A stretch of 64,000 bases of DNA, taken from contig NZ_JBEBOY010000007.1 in assembly GCF_040396155.1 (NCBI RefSeq), positions 1 through 64,000 on the forward strand. Direction: 5' to 3'. The stretch is from Tissierella praeacuta_A (lineage in GTDB: Bacteria; Bacillota; Clostridia; Tissierellales; Tissierellaceae). Made by a program: the position numbers and the translations under genes. Below, one piece after another: positions 16,939-25,170 of the stretch. The stretch's first letter is position 1, and the number at the start of each line of letters is the position of its first letter. The notes below the pieces were generated by a model that saw only the letters and a list, made by a program, of their open reading frames with translations, ran no database searches and was not told the DNA's origin.

Positions 16939-17292
16939 TTAATTAACTTTCTTATTATTCTGCTTCCATTGCATATATCTGGAATATACTCCTTTAATAC
17001 ACACTATGATAGCTTTTTGTGAATAGCCAAAAAACCGATTATCAATTTTGTCAACAATTTCATCTACACCATCTCTATCAATATTGTGCCCTACTATTAG
17101 ATATGCTAAAAATTCCTTACATAAATCAGAAATTAATGTTACCATAATATCTTCTATAATTCCTGTTTTTGTATTGATTAAAAAACCAACTCCCACTACC
17201 TTATGTACATAAGTGGCTGAAATCTCTTCTGGAAGTTTAGAATAATGAACAAAATACACAGTATCTAATCCAAAGTCTTTGGCATCTATCAT
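16939..17292 (-). CDS. DUF3870 family protein
   Basis: A 117-residue protein of unknown function that I place in DUF3870 from the segments YSKLPEEISA, VVGVGFLINTKTGIIED and GYSQKAIIVCIKGVYSRY. No membrane segment, cofactor motif or signal peptide is visible. ATG follows AAAGGATG. It is the last gene of the unit gltP-like, aminotransferase, BKACE. A hairpin lies between it and the BKACE gene. A small accessory or regulatory role in the same degradation pathway is the natural inference, but nothing in the sequence proves it. Confidence 0.75.
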   Translation of the reverse strand: MIDAKDFGLDTVYFVHYSKLPEEISATYVHKVVGVGFLINTKTGIIEDIMVTLISDLCKEFLAYLIVGHNIDRDGVDEIVDKIDNRFFGYSQKAIIVCIKGVYSRYMQWKQNNKKVN

Positions 17293-17321
17293 CGTTTACA
17301 TCCTTTCTATATATTTTTTAG

Positions 17322-17347
17322 AAGGCTGCGTTAAGATACGCAGCCTT
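17322..17347. other. GC-rich intercistronic hairpin between BKACE and DUF3870 genes
   Basis: A 10-base-pair perfect stem, AAGGCTGCGT with ACGCAGCCTT, six-base loop. On the transcribed minus strand it is followed by CTAAAAAAT, so it lacks the U-run of a terminator; the T-rich side faces the plus strand. It may stabilise or process the mRNA. Confidence 0.6.
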
Positions 17348-17355
17348 GTTTTCTA

Positions 17356-18183
17356 TTAACCTATACCCAATATTTTCCTCGCTTCATCAGGAGTTGCAAT
17401 TTCTCTACCTAATTCTTTTGCAATTCGTAAGATCCTGTCTATTAACATATGATTAGTGGCCAATATCCCTTTATCATATAGTACTGTATCTTCTAATCCT
17501 GTTCGTACATGACCTCCTAATAATATTGCCATTGTTAGCATAGGTATCTGACTAGGTCCAATACCGGATACTGTAAACGTAGAATCTTCTGGTAACGACT
17601 CGACCATATGCAAAAGATTTCTAGGAGTACCTTTTACTGAACCTCTTACATTCATCACTAGATTAAATTGCAATGGCTTTTTAAGAACCCCCTCTTTTAA
17701 TAAATAAGCTGCATTATCTATCATACCTAAATCAAAAGCTTCTATTTCAGGCTTTATATTATTAGCATACATCTTTTTCGCCAATTCTTTTATTAATTCA
17801 AAGGAATTTGCATTTATTTGGGAAGGAAAATTAGATGAGCCTGTGGCTAAGCTTGCCATTTCTGCATTTAAATCTAACATTTGTCCACGCCATTCAGCCG
17901 TATTTCCTCCTCCTCTAGCACCTGTAGATAGTTGAGTAATTATATCACAATTTTTTTCTTTTAATTTATCCAATACTTCTTTATATAATATTCTATCACA
18001 AGTAGGCTCTCCTCTCTCATCCCTTACATGGATATGAGCAACAGAGGCTCCTACTTCCCTACATTTAATAATATCTTCCACTATTTCATCTACTGTAATT
18101 GGAGTATTTGAATTCATTTCCTTAGTCGGAACATTTCCAGTTAGCGCTACAGTTATTATAAGTTTTTCTTTTTTATAATTCAT
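17356..18183 (-). CDS. BKACE / 3-keto-5-aminohexanoate cleavage-type enzyme
   Basis: Zinc enzyme of the BKACE family (DUF849), which cleaves a beta-keto acid with acetyl-CoA to give acetoacetate and a new acyl-CoA. The best-known member, Kce, acts in lysine fermentation. The 275-residue barrel has the zinc ligands His50 and His52 in AHIHVRD and Glu231 in RTGLED. It overlaps the aminotransferase gene by four bases (ATGA). None of the other lysine genes (kamA, kamDE, kdd, kal) is nearby, so the substrate is probably another beta-keto acid formed by the linked aminotransferase. Confidence 0.9.
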   Translation of the reverse strand: MNYKKEKLIITVALTGNVPTKEMNSNTPITVDEIVEDIIKCREVGASVAHIHVRDERGEPTCDRILYKEVLDKLKEKNCDIITQLSTGARGGGNTAEWRGQMLDLNAEMASLATGSSNFPSQINANSFELIKELAKKMYANNIKPEIEAFDLGMIDNAAYLLKEGVLKKPLQFNLVMNVRGSVKGTPRNLLHMVESLPEDSTFTVSGIGPSQIPMLTMAILLGGHVRTGLEDTVLYDKGILATNHMLIDRILRIAKELGREIATPDEARKILGIG

Positions 18184-19547
18184 GCAATTACCCCCTGTAA
18201 TTCTTCCGATGTCTTCTTAATTGCATTCTCTAATTTTTCATATAATAAATCTACTTCTTCCTTCGTAATATTTATTGGCGGAGCCAATAATATATGATCA
18301 CCTCTTATTCCATCTACAGAACCGCCACCTGGATATGGCACTAAACCTTCTTCTAAACAATTGTTGGTTATTTTTCCCCTTACATTATCCGATACATTAA
18401 ATGGTTCCTTAGTTTCCTTATCCTTAACAAATTCAATACCTATCATTAGACCCTTACCTCTAATATCTCCCACCATTGGATAATCATAAAGAGCCTCAAG
18501 TTTTTCCATTAAATAATCCCCTTGATTAGCACAATTATCAACAAAGTTTTCCCTTTCAATAATCCCCATAACCTTGTCTGCAATACCACAAGATAATGGA
18601 TTACCTGCATAAGTATGCCCATGAATAAAATTCCCTGAACCTTTAACCATAATTGTTTCAAATACTTCGTTAGTACATACAGCTGCTCCTATTGGAGTAT
18701 ATCCACTACTTAAACCCTTAGCAACCACTAGGATATCTGGCTTAGCATTGAAATGCTCTGATGCCATTTTCCTTCCTGTTCTTCCTGTTCCCGCCATAAC
18801 TTCATCCATTATAAAGAGGATATCGTATTTATCACAAATTTTTCTTACCATATCAAAATAAATTTTTTCAGGATAAGCTCCTGGCACTGCTGAGCCTACT
18901 ACTGGTTCAGAAATAAAAGCAGCTATATTCTCTGCCCCATGATGTAATATTTCTGCCTCCAAGCTATTAGCAGCAAGTATGCTAGTCTCTTCTAAAGTTT
19001 TTGCTCCCCATGGATTTCTATAATGATAAAATTGACTAATTTTAGGAAAATTAGTTAGTAAAGGATCGTATATTTTTCTTCGTCCAATTGTTCCTGTCAT
19101 AGATAAGGAACCTAATGTTGCCCCATGATAAGAATTCCATTTAGATATAATTTTCCACTTACTTGACTTACCATCTCTTTCAACAAAGTACTGTCTTGCC
19201 ATTTTCATAGCTGTTTCTGTTGCCTCCGAACCACCAGATACAAAGTAAACATGTTCTAACCCTTCCGGACACCAGTCTGCTATTCTTTCTGCACATTTCT
19301 CAATAGAATCAACTGTCCACCTGGATAAATGAGTAAAAGCAATTCGTTCAATATGCTTCTTTGCAAACTCAGCAATTTCTTTATTTCCATGACCTATATT
19401 TGCAACTGCAGATCCTGAGCAACCATCAATATATCTCTTTCCATCTTCGCCAATTAGATATATTCCTTCGCCCTTTTCAATTTTAGGATAAATCCAATTT
19501 TGATTCCTATAAAATACATTGTTTTTAGGTGCTTTGTTTAAACTCAC
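18180..19547 (-). CDS. Class III PLP-dependent aminotransferase
   Basis: Fold-type I aminotransferase of class III, usually acting on omega- or beta-amino groups with pyruvate or 2-oxoglutarate. The 455-residue protein has VSGGSEATETA (103-113) for the PLP phosphate, Asp248 in IMDEV for the pyridine nitrogen, and Lys277 in VVAKGLSSG as the Schiff-base lysine. It overlaps the BKACE gene and follows the symporter by 38 bases. The context suggests that it produces a beta-keto acid for the BKACE enzyme from an imported amino acid. Exact amino donor is unknown. Confidence 0.9.
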   Translation of the reverse strand: MSLNKAPKNNVFYRNQNWIYPKIEKGEGIYLIGEDGKRYIDGCSGSAVANIGHGNKEIAEFAKKHIERIAFTHLSRWTVDSIEKCAERIADWCPEGLEHVYFVSGGSEATETAMKMARQYFVERDGKSSKWKIISKWNSYHGATLGSLSMTGTIGRRKIYDPLLTNFPKISQFYHYRNPWGAKTLEETSILAANSLEAEILHHGAENIAAFISEPVVGSAVPGAYPEKIYFDMVRKICDKYDILFIMDEVMAGTGRTGRKMASEHFNAKPDILVVAKGLSSGYTPIGAAVCTNEVFETIMVKGSGNFIHGHTYAGNPLSCGIADKVMGIIERENFVDNCANQGDYLMEKLEALYDYPMVGDIRGKGLMIGIEFVKDKETKEPFNVSDNVRGKITNNCLEEGLVPYPGGGSVDGIRGDHILLAPPINITKEEVDLLYEKLENAIKKTSEELQGVIA

Positions 19548-19585
19548 AAAAATTCCCCCTTTAATCCTTTAATTCATATTAAATA

Positions 19586-20872
19586 TTAACCAACATTACT
19601 ATTTACTGAAACCATGGATTTTTCATTAAATCTTTTCCTATCTAAATCTCCCTCTAAAGATGATACTGCAACTCCAACTACTAAATCCCCTAAAGCATTA
19701 GTAGATGTATGAATTTGATCAACAATTCTATAAACTCCCGCTATTAGTGCTATTCCATCTAAAGGAATCCCCAAACTTGTTAGAAGTGCTATTGATATGA
19801 TTAGTCCTGTTTGAGGTGCTGCTGCACATCCTATGGATAGCATTGTAGCTGTAAGCACTAACATTATCTGCTGAGTAAATGAAATTGGTATACCATATAA
19901 TTGAGCAGCAAATATTACTACTACTCCAAAATAAATTCCAGTACCATTCATATTTGCAGTTGCTCCTAAAGGTAAAATAAAACTAGCAGTTTCCTTTGGA
20001 ATTCCTAGTTCATCAGTGCCTACTTTCATAGTTACGGGTAAGGCCGCAGCACTGCTGCATGTACTAAAAGCTATGGCCCAAGGCTGGAATGCCTTTTTAT
20101 AGAAAGTTAATGGATTTACTTTAGCTATGAAGTATAATATTAGAGAATACCATATGGTTACATTAAATATATTCGCTCCATAATCAACTAAAATAAACTT
20201 AAATACAGGTCCAAATATTCCTACACCAAATGTAGCTACTGCTTTTGCCATAAGTCCGAACACTCCAATTGGGGTAAATTGTATTACTATATCAACTACT
20301 TTATACATCATTTCAGAGCATCTATCTACCAAATCAATAATAGGCTCTGCTCTCTCTCCCATGATTAATAATCCAGCTCCAATAAAAATTCCAAAAGAAA
20401 TTACATGTAACATCTCTCCTTGAGCTAAAGATTCAAATATGTTTGCTGGAAATAATCCTAATATAGAATCAAATACTGTTGGAAGCTCTTTCATCTCTAC
20501 TGCTCCAGCACCTAATTCAGCAATTTTCAATCCTGCACCTGGTTTAAATATATTAGCCATTAAAAGACCTGTTCCTATTGAAAGAAATCCTGTTCCGAAA
20601 AAAAACATTATAGTCTTAGTTCCTATACTTCTAAGCTTCTTGATTTCTGTTAAATTTGATACTCCGCTAATTATTGAAAAAAGTACCAATGGAACTACTA
20701 CCATTCTAATTAGTCTTAGAAATATATCTCCTAGAAGACCTAACCAAGGCAATAAATTCACGACAAAATCTTTATCTTTCCCTATAGCTGATAAAATAGC
20801 ACCTATTATAATGCCGAGAAACAATCCAATAAAAATTTTTTGAAATAATTTTATTTTTTTCGGTTTTGACAT
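19586..20872 (-). CDS. Dicarboxylate/amino acid:cation symporter (GltP/DctA family)
   Basis: Sodium- or proton-coupled importer of C4-dicarboxylates, glutamate/aspartate or related acids. The 428-residue protein has about eight membrane helices, the serine-rich re-entrant loop CSSAAALPVT and the NMNGTGIY motif of transmembrane segment 7. Its start has AGGAGGCG. First gene of a unit with the aminotransferase and BKACE enzyme, so its cargo is probably their substrate: an acidic amino acid or beta-amino acid. A promoter, a foldable leader and an attenuator lie upstream. Confidence 0.93.
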   Translation of the reverse strand: MSKPKKIKLFQKIFIGLFLGIIIGAILSAIGKDKDFVVNLLPWLGLLGDIFLRLIRMVVVPLVLFSIISGVSNLTEIKKLRSIGTKTIMFFFGTGFLSIGTGLLMANIFKPGAGLKIAELGAGAVEMKELPTVFDSILGLFPANIFESLAQGEMLHVISFGIFIGAGLLIMGERAEPIIDLVDRCSEMMYKVVDIVIQFTPIGVFGLMAKAVATFGVGIFGPVFKFILVDYGANIFNVTIWYSLILYFIAKVNPLTFYKKAFQPWAIAFSTCSSAAALPVTMKVGTDELGIPKETASFILPLGATANMNGTGIYFGVVVIFAAQLYGIPISFTQQIMLVLTATMLSIGCAAAPQTGLIISIALLTSLGIPLDGIALIAGVYRIVDQIHTSTNALGDLVVGVAVSSLEGDLDRKRFNEKSMVSVNSNVG

Positions 20873-20949
20873 TAATACGCCTCCTATCTTTTCAGTTTAT
20901 ATATTAAAGATTATTGATTGTGGATACTATTCCTCCTTTCTATGTTAAT

Positions 20950-20998
20950 AAAAAAACCCAGTATTAATGGCAATATTAAACCATTAATACTGGGTTTT
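20950..20998 (-). terminator. Strong intrinsic terminator in the symporter leader
   Basis: An uninterrupted 18-base-pair stem (20981-20998 with 20953-20970), ten-base loop, and seven T residues on the minus strand. It lies 78 bases before the symporter start and about 80 bases after the promoter's start point, so it must be bypassed for the operon to be read. This is the layout of an attenuator. Confidence 0.9.
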
Positions 20999-21070
20999 AT
21001 TTGCTCTGCAAACTGGGGTAACCATTTTGCCACAAACAAAGCAGTATTTCTTGAATATTTGGAATTATTT
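20950..21070 (-). ncRNA. Putative attenuator/riboswitch leader RNA of the symporter unit, class unknown
   Basis: From the predicted start near 21070 the leader contains AATACTG (about 21040-21046), which is exactly complementary to CAGTATT inside the 5' arm of the terminator (about 20960-20966). Pairing them would close a multi-helix structure with two small hairpins, TTTG-TGG-CAAA and TTTGC-AGA-GCAAA, and would block the terminator. GGTTACCCCAG lies between the two hairpins. I recognise no T-box element and no known riboswitch consensus. A short 75-codon open frame across it has no ribosome site and is not called. Confidence 0.55.
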
Positions 21071-21076
21071 AACATT

Positions 21077-21105
21077 ATTATATAGTATTTCATTAAATCT
21101 GTAAA
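21077..21105 (-). promoter_or_regulatory. Sigma-A promoter of the symporter-aminotransferase-BKACE unit
   Basis: Minus strand -35 TTTACA (21100-21105), 17-base spacer, -10 TATAAT (21077-21082). It lies between the ftsH terminator and the leader RNA. Confidence 0.85.
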
Positions 21106-21125
21106 GCATTTTTTGAAAATTTGTT

Positions 21126-21166
21126 TAACTTTAGTCAAATAAAAAGTAGGCTCCCTTAAAAGGGAT
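21126..21166 (-). terminator. Terminator of tilS-hpt-ftsH
   Basis: Minus strand AAAGTAGG pairs with CCTACTTT around an inner CCCTTTTAAGGG helix, followed by TTATTT. It lies just past the ftsH stop codon. Confidence 0.85.
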
Positions 21167-21174
21167 TACCTACT

Positions 21175-22986
21175 TTATACTCCTACAAATAAGGATTCAA
21201 ATTCCTTACCATCTATAGTTTCTTTTTCCAATAAAACTTGTGCTACTTTATGAAGCTTATCCATATTATCTTTTAGCAATTGTTCTGCTTTATTATATGC
21301 AGTATCTATTAAAGTTCTCATTTCTTTATCTATGGCAGCTGCAACATCTTCACTATAATTTCTAGCTCTGCCAAAGTCTCTGCCTACAAATACTTCTTCA
21401 TCATCAGTACCATAGGTCATAGGTCCAAGTTTATTACTCATACCATAATGGGTAACCATAGATCTTGCAATTTTAGTAGCTCTTTCAATATCATTTTGGG
21501 CACCTGTACTTATATCTCCCAATACTAATGCTTCTGCTACCCTGCCTCCAAGAAGAGTCACTAGTTTACCTTCCATTTGCTTCTTTGTTAAAAAGCTTCT
21601 ATCTTCTTCTGGAATATAAGCTGTAAATCCTCCAGCCATTCCCCTTGGAATAATAGTTACCATATGAACTGGGTCAGTATCTGGCGTAAGTCTAGATGTA
21701 AGTGCATGACCTGCCTCATGATAAGCTGTAAGCTTTCTTTCCTTTTCACTAACAACTTTAGATTTCTTCTCTGGTCCTGCTTGAACTTTAATAGAAGCTT
21801 CTTCAATTAAATGCATAGGTATTGTCTTTAAATTAAATCTAGCTGTAAGTAATGCTGCTTCATTTACTAAGTTTTCTAAATCTGCTGGAGTGAATCCTGG
21901 AGTTCTCTTGGCAACTACTTGTAAATCAACATCACTATCCAATGGCTTATTTTTAGTATGAACTTTTAAAATCTGTTCTCTACCTCTTACATCTGGTAAT
22001 CCTACATAAATAGTTCTATCAAATCTACCTGGACGAAGTAATGCTGGATCCAGTATATCAGCTCTATTGGTTGCAGCCATTACAATTATTCCTTCATTAG
22101 TTGCAAATCCATCCATCTCAACTAATAATTGATTCAATGTTTGCTCCCTTTCATCATGGCCTCCACCAAGACCTGCACCTCTTCTTCTACCTACTGCATC
22201 AATTTCATCAATAAATACTATACATGGAGCATTTTTCTTTGCCTGTTCAAATAAATCTCTAACTCTACTTGCTCCAACTCCTACAAACATCTCCACAAAG
22301 TCTGAACCAGATATTGTAAAAAAAGGTACTCCTGCCTCTCCTGCTACAGCTTTAGACAAATAAGTCTTACCTGTTCCTGGAGGACCAACTAACAATACTC
22401 CTGTAGGAATTCTAGCACCTATTTCAATATATTTTCTAGGAGTTCTCAAGAAATCTACTATTTCTTTTAACTCTTCCTTTTCTTCTTCTAATCCTGCTAC
22501 ATCAGTAAATGTAATAACCTTACCACTATCTTCTTTAACCATTTTAGCCCTAGATCTGCCGAAGGACATTACTTTCCCTCCGCCGCCTTGAGATTGCTGC
22601 ATAAATACAAACCAAAATACTGCAATAACAAGAAGTGTTAATATGGTTGGAATCATGCCTACAAACCAAGGAGTAGTAGGCTCTGGTACAGCACCATAAT
22701 TTATTTTTCCACTGTCAACTAATTCCTTTAGATAATCAGAATAAAATGTATATCCCATTTCATTAGGTAACAAAGTCTTAAATTGAGTCTTGTCCTTCAA
22801 TTTACCTTTGACTTCATTTCCTTCCATTTCAATGCTTTCAACTCTACCATTATTCAAATGTCCTACCAATTCAGTTACATCTATTTTCTTAACCTGTTCC
22901 ACATCATTTCCAAACTTCGTTACTAAAAGCATTATAACAATTACTATTAGTAGGTACACACTAATACCCTTGAAAAACCTTTTCAA
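21175..22986 (-). CDS. ftsH: ATP-dependent membrane zinc protease FtsH
   Basis: Degrades damaged or short-lived membrane and cytoplasmic proteins and is needed for efficient sporulation in Bacillus. The 603-residue protein has membrane helices at about 8-24 and 107-128 flanking an external domain. Its AAA module has Walker A GPPGTGKT (201-208), Walker B CIVFIDEID and the pore motif FVGVGASR. The zinc site is HEAGH (423-427). Start is TTG after GAGGAGGGAGG. It follows hpt by 77 bases in the tilS-hpt-ftsH operon. Confidence 0.98.
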   Translation of the reverse strand: MKRFFKGISVYLLIVIVIMLLVTKFGNDVEQVKKIDVTELVGHLNNGRVESIEMEGNEVKGKLKDKTQFKTLLPNEMGYTFYSDYLKELVDSGKINYGAVPEPTTPWFVGMIPTILTLLVIAVFWFVFMQQSQGGGGKVMSFGRSRAKMVKEDSGKVITFTDVAGLEEEKEELKEIVDFLRTPRKYIEIGARIPTGVLLVGPPGTGKTYLSKAVAGEAGVPFFTISGSDFVEMFVGVGASRVRDLFEQAKKNAPCIVFIDEIDAVGRRRGAGLGGGHDEREQTLNQLLVEMDGFATNEGIIVMAATNRADILDPALLRPGRFDRTIYVGLPDVRGREQILKVHTKNKPLDSDVDLQVVAKRTPGFTPADLENLVNEAALLTARFNLKTIPMHLIEEASIKVQAGPEKKSKVVSEKERKLTAYHEAGHALTSRLTPDTDPVHMVTIIPRGMAGGFTAYIPEEDRSFLTKKQMEGKLVTLLGGRVAEALVLGDISTGAQNDIERATKIARSMVTHYGMSNKLGPMTYGTDDEEVFVGRDFGRARNYSEDVAAAIDKEMRTLIDTAYNKAEQLLKDNMDKLHKVAQVLLEKETIDGKEFESLFVGV

Positions 22987-23063
22987 TACAAATCCTCCCT
23001 CCTCTTATAAGTAAATAATATTTTTTTATTATATCATCATTATATGATTTTTTCAACCTTCTA

Positions 23064-23600
23064 CTAACTATATACTTCCTCTTTAAGTGCTGCTACATAA
23101 GGTAAATTTCTTCCTATTTCAGAATAGTCTAGACCATATCCTACTACAAATTCATCTGGAATAATAAAACCTAAATAATCCACATTTACATTAACCTTTC
23201 TTCTATCTGGTTTATCTAAAAGAGTGCATACTTTAACAGAAGCAGCTCCTCTCTTTTTTAAATTATCTGTTAAATAAGCCAATGTATAACCTGTATCTAT
23301 AATATCTTCTATAATTAATACATCCTTGTTCTCTACACTAAAGTCTAAATCCTTAATTATTCTAACTTCACCAGTAGATGTAGAGGATCTTCCATAACTT
23401 GAAACAGCCATGAAATCCAGACCTATTGGTTTAGTTATATTCCTAGCTAAATCTGACATGAAAATAACGGCACCCTTTAATATTCCCACTAAAATTAAAT
23501 CTTTATTCTTATAGTCTTCAGTAATCTGTGCTCCTAATTCTTTTACTCTTTTTTTAATATCTTCTTCGGAAACTAATATGTTTTTGATTATATTTTCCAT
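23064..23600 (-). CDS. hpt: Hypoxanthine phosphoribosyltransferase
   Basis: Salvages hypoxanthine and guanine with PRPP to IMP and GMP. The 178-residue protein has the PRPP-binding motif LIIEDIIDTGYT (about 94-105) and the flexible-loop region AVSSYGRSS. The base-specificity tail VPDEFVVGYGLDY-like (IPDEFVVGYGLDY) is also present. Linkage tilS-hpt-ftsH is conserved in Firmicutes. Confidence 0.96.
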   Translation of the reverse strand: MENIIKNILVSEEDIKKRVKELGAQITEDYKNKDLILVGILKGAVIFMSDLARNITKPIGLDFMAVSSYGRSSTSTGEVRIIKDLDFSVENKDVLIIEDIIDTGYTLAYLTDNLKKRGAASVKVCTLLDKPDRRKVNVNVDYLGFIIPDEFVVGYGLDYSEIGRNLPYVAALKEEVYS

Positions 23601-23629
23601 TATAATCCTCCTTATTATGTATTGTTAAA

Positions 23630-25009
23630 CTAATTATACGATATTAACAAGATTCTTTTTGTTTTTTTAGTAACCCTATACAAATCATTTGTTCTATATC
23701 CTACAACCCAAATAATATTTTCATCATCTACTATTAAAGGAATCTTATCCCTTAACTCTTTTGGAATCTTTTCATCAATAAAATAATCCTTCAGTTTCTT
23801 TGTACCTCTCATACCAAATGGTATAAATCTATCACCATTTATCCTATTTCTTGCGACTAATTTTCCCTTTACTTTATCTGCATCAAAATATTTAGTATTC
23901 TTATCCTTATTCATAATAAAATCTTTATCCATATTAAAAATTTTAATGTTAAAGGAATATCCTATATCCTCTATAATATTAAATCCTGGAAATCTTAGAC
24001 TATATGAATAATTAATATTGTTTTTATTTATACCTTTTTCAATTACTAAATCCCCATAACTTAATTTAGCTATTATATTATTTGATAAATGAACTTCCTT
24101 GCCAGTATCAAAGGTTGATAAAAGATTTATAACTGTAGATATTTGAACTTCACTAATTCCCTGTAAAGAACCATTGATTTTCAATATAGACATTCTTATA
24201 ATCCTTTGTTGAATACATTTATGTTCATCTAATAATTTTCCTCCATCTAAGATTATACTATGTTTGTCTTGATTTTTCACTATAATATTATATCTTGACT
24301 CTGAAAATTCCTCTAAAAATTCACTATCAATAGAAGAAACTCTAGACATTCGCCAAAGGGTATTTACTATATTAGGATTAAAATTTCTTTCAATATAAGG
24401 CAGTATCTCTAATCTAACTTTATTCCTACTGTAGATAGGTTCTAAATTTGTCTTATCCAATACTGTTTCTATCTTTTTCTTCTCTATATAAGCTTCTATT
24501 TCCTTTCTATCTATACCCAATATTGGTCTAATTATATCCTTAGTTCTAAAATCCATACCCTTTAATCCATCAATTCCTGTTCCTCTCAAAAACCTCATAA
24601 TCAAAGTTTCAGCTTGGTCATTCTTATTATGTGCTACTGCTATCTTACCACCACCTAACTTTGTGAGAATTCCTCTAAAAAATCCATATCTTAACTCTCG
24701 TCCTGCCTCTTCCGAAGATATTCCCTTTTCTTTACCATATTTAATCATATCCACATCCTTAGTATAATATGGAAGACCAAGTTTTCTAGCTACATTTTCA
24801 ACAAATATTTGGTCTGATTTAGCATCTTCACCTCTTACGCCATGATTTACATGGGCAATATGTATATTAAAATCAATTGAATCCTTAATCTCTAATAAGA
24901 CATATAACAAGGCCATAGAATCTGGCCCTCCAGAAACACCCACCAATATATTATCATTTTCATTAATTAAATCATACTCTCTAATAGAAGATAACACTTT
25001 ATTCTTCAA
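23630..25009 (-). CDS. tilS: tRNA(Ile)-lysidine synthetase
   Basis: Adds lysine to C34 of tRNA-Ile(CAU), changing its decoding from Met to Ile. I choose the TTG at 25009, five to six bases after AGGGTGAT, giving 459 residues. The PP-loop SGGPDS is at 26-31. The N-terminal ATP pyrophosphatase domain is followed by a substrate-binding middle and a C-terminal TilS domain ending in RVTKKTKRILL. First gene of the operon behind the promoter at 25049-25078. Confidence 0.95.
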   Translation of the reverse strand: MKNKVLSSIREYDLINENDNILVGVSGGPDSMALLYVLLEIKDSIDFNIHIAHVNHGVRGEDAKSDQIFVENVARKLGLPYYTKDVDMIKYGKEKGISSEEAGRELRYGFFRGILTKLGGGKIAVAHNKNDQAETLIMRFLRGTGIDGLKGMDFRTKDIIRPILGIDRKEIEAYIEKKKIETVLDKTNLEPIYSRNKVRLEILPYIERNFNPNIVNTLWRMSRVSSIDSEFLEEFSESRYNIIVKNQDKHSIILDGGKLLDEHKCIQQRIIRMSILKINGSLQGISEVQISTVINLLSTFDTGKEVHLSNNIIAKLSYGDLVIEKGINKNNINYSYSLRFPGFNIIEDIGYSFNIKIFNMDKDFIMNKDKNTKYFDADKVKGKLVARNRINGDRFIPFGMRGTKKLKDYFIDEKIPKELRDKIPLIVDDENIIWVVGYRTNDLYRVTKKTKRILLISYN

Positions 25010-25048
25010 AATAATCACCCTATACCTTATTTACTAGAACTAATGTAC

Positions 25049-25078
25049 ACTATACCCCTATTATAACCTAATTGTCAA
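25049..25078 (-). promoter_or_regulatory. Sigma-A promoter of tilS-hpt-ftsH
   Basis: Minus strand -35 TTGACA (25073-25078), 18-base spacer, -10 TATAGT (25049-25054), directly after the spoIIE terminator. Confidence 0.8.
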
Positions 25079-25081
25079 CAA

Positions 25082-25120
25082 AATTTAAGGTTGCAAATAA
25101 CTTTTATTCTTTGCAACCTT
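25082..25120 (-). terminator. Terminator of spoIIE
   Basis: An 11-base-pair stem AAGGTTGCAAA with TTTGCAACCTT (25110-25120 and 25087-25097), twelve-base loop, followed on the minus strand by AAATTTTGTT. Lies about 50 bases after the spoIIE stop. Confidence 0.75.
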
Positions 25121-25170
25121 ATACTATTTGATGACAATAGGTTATCTTTAACTATTTTCTATTAAATATT

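Noticed and set aside
17322..17347. Terminator between BKACE and DUF3870 genes
   Set aside because: On the transcribed strand the stem is followed by A-rich, not U-rich sequence, so it is listed as an intercistronic hairpin.
17356..18183. Calling the BKACE gene kce of lysine fermentation
   Set aside because: No kamA, kamDE, kdd or kal genes are near; linkage to an aminotransferase and symporter suggests another beta-keto acid.
20911..21138. 75-codon open frame on the minus strand between ftsH and the symporter
   Set aside because: It runs through the promoter, the leader and the terminator stem and has no ribosome site; better explained as regulatory RNA.
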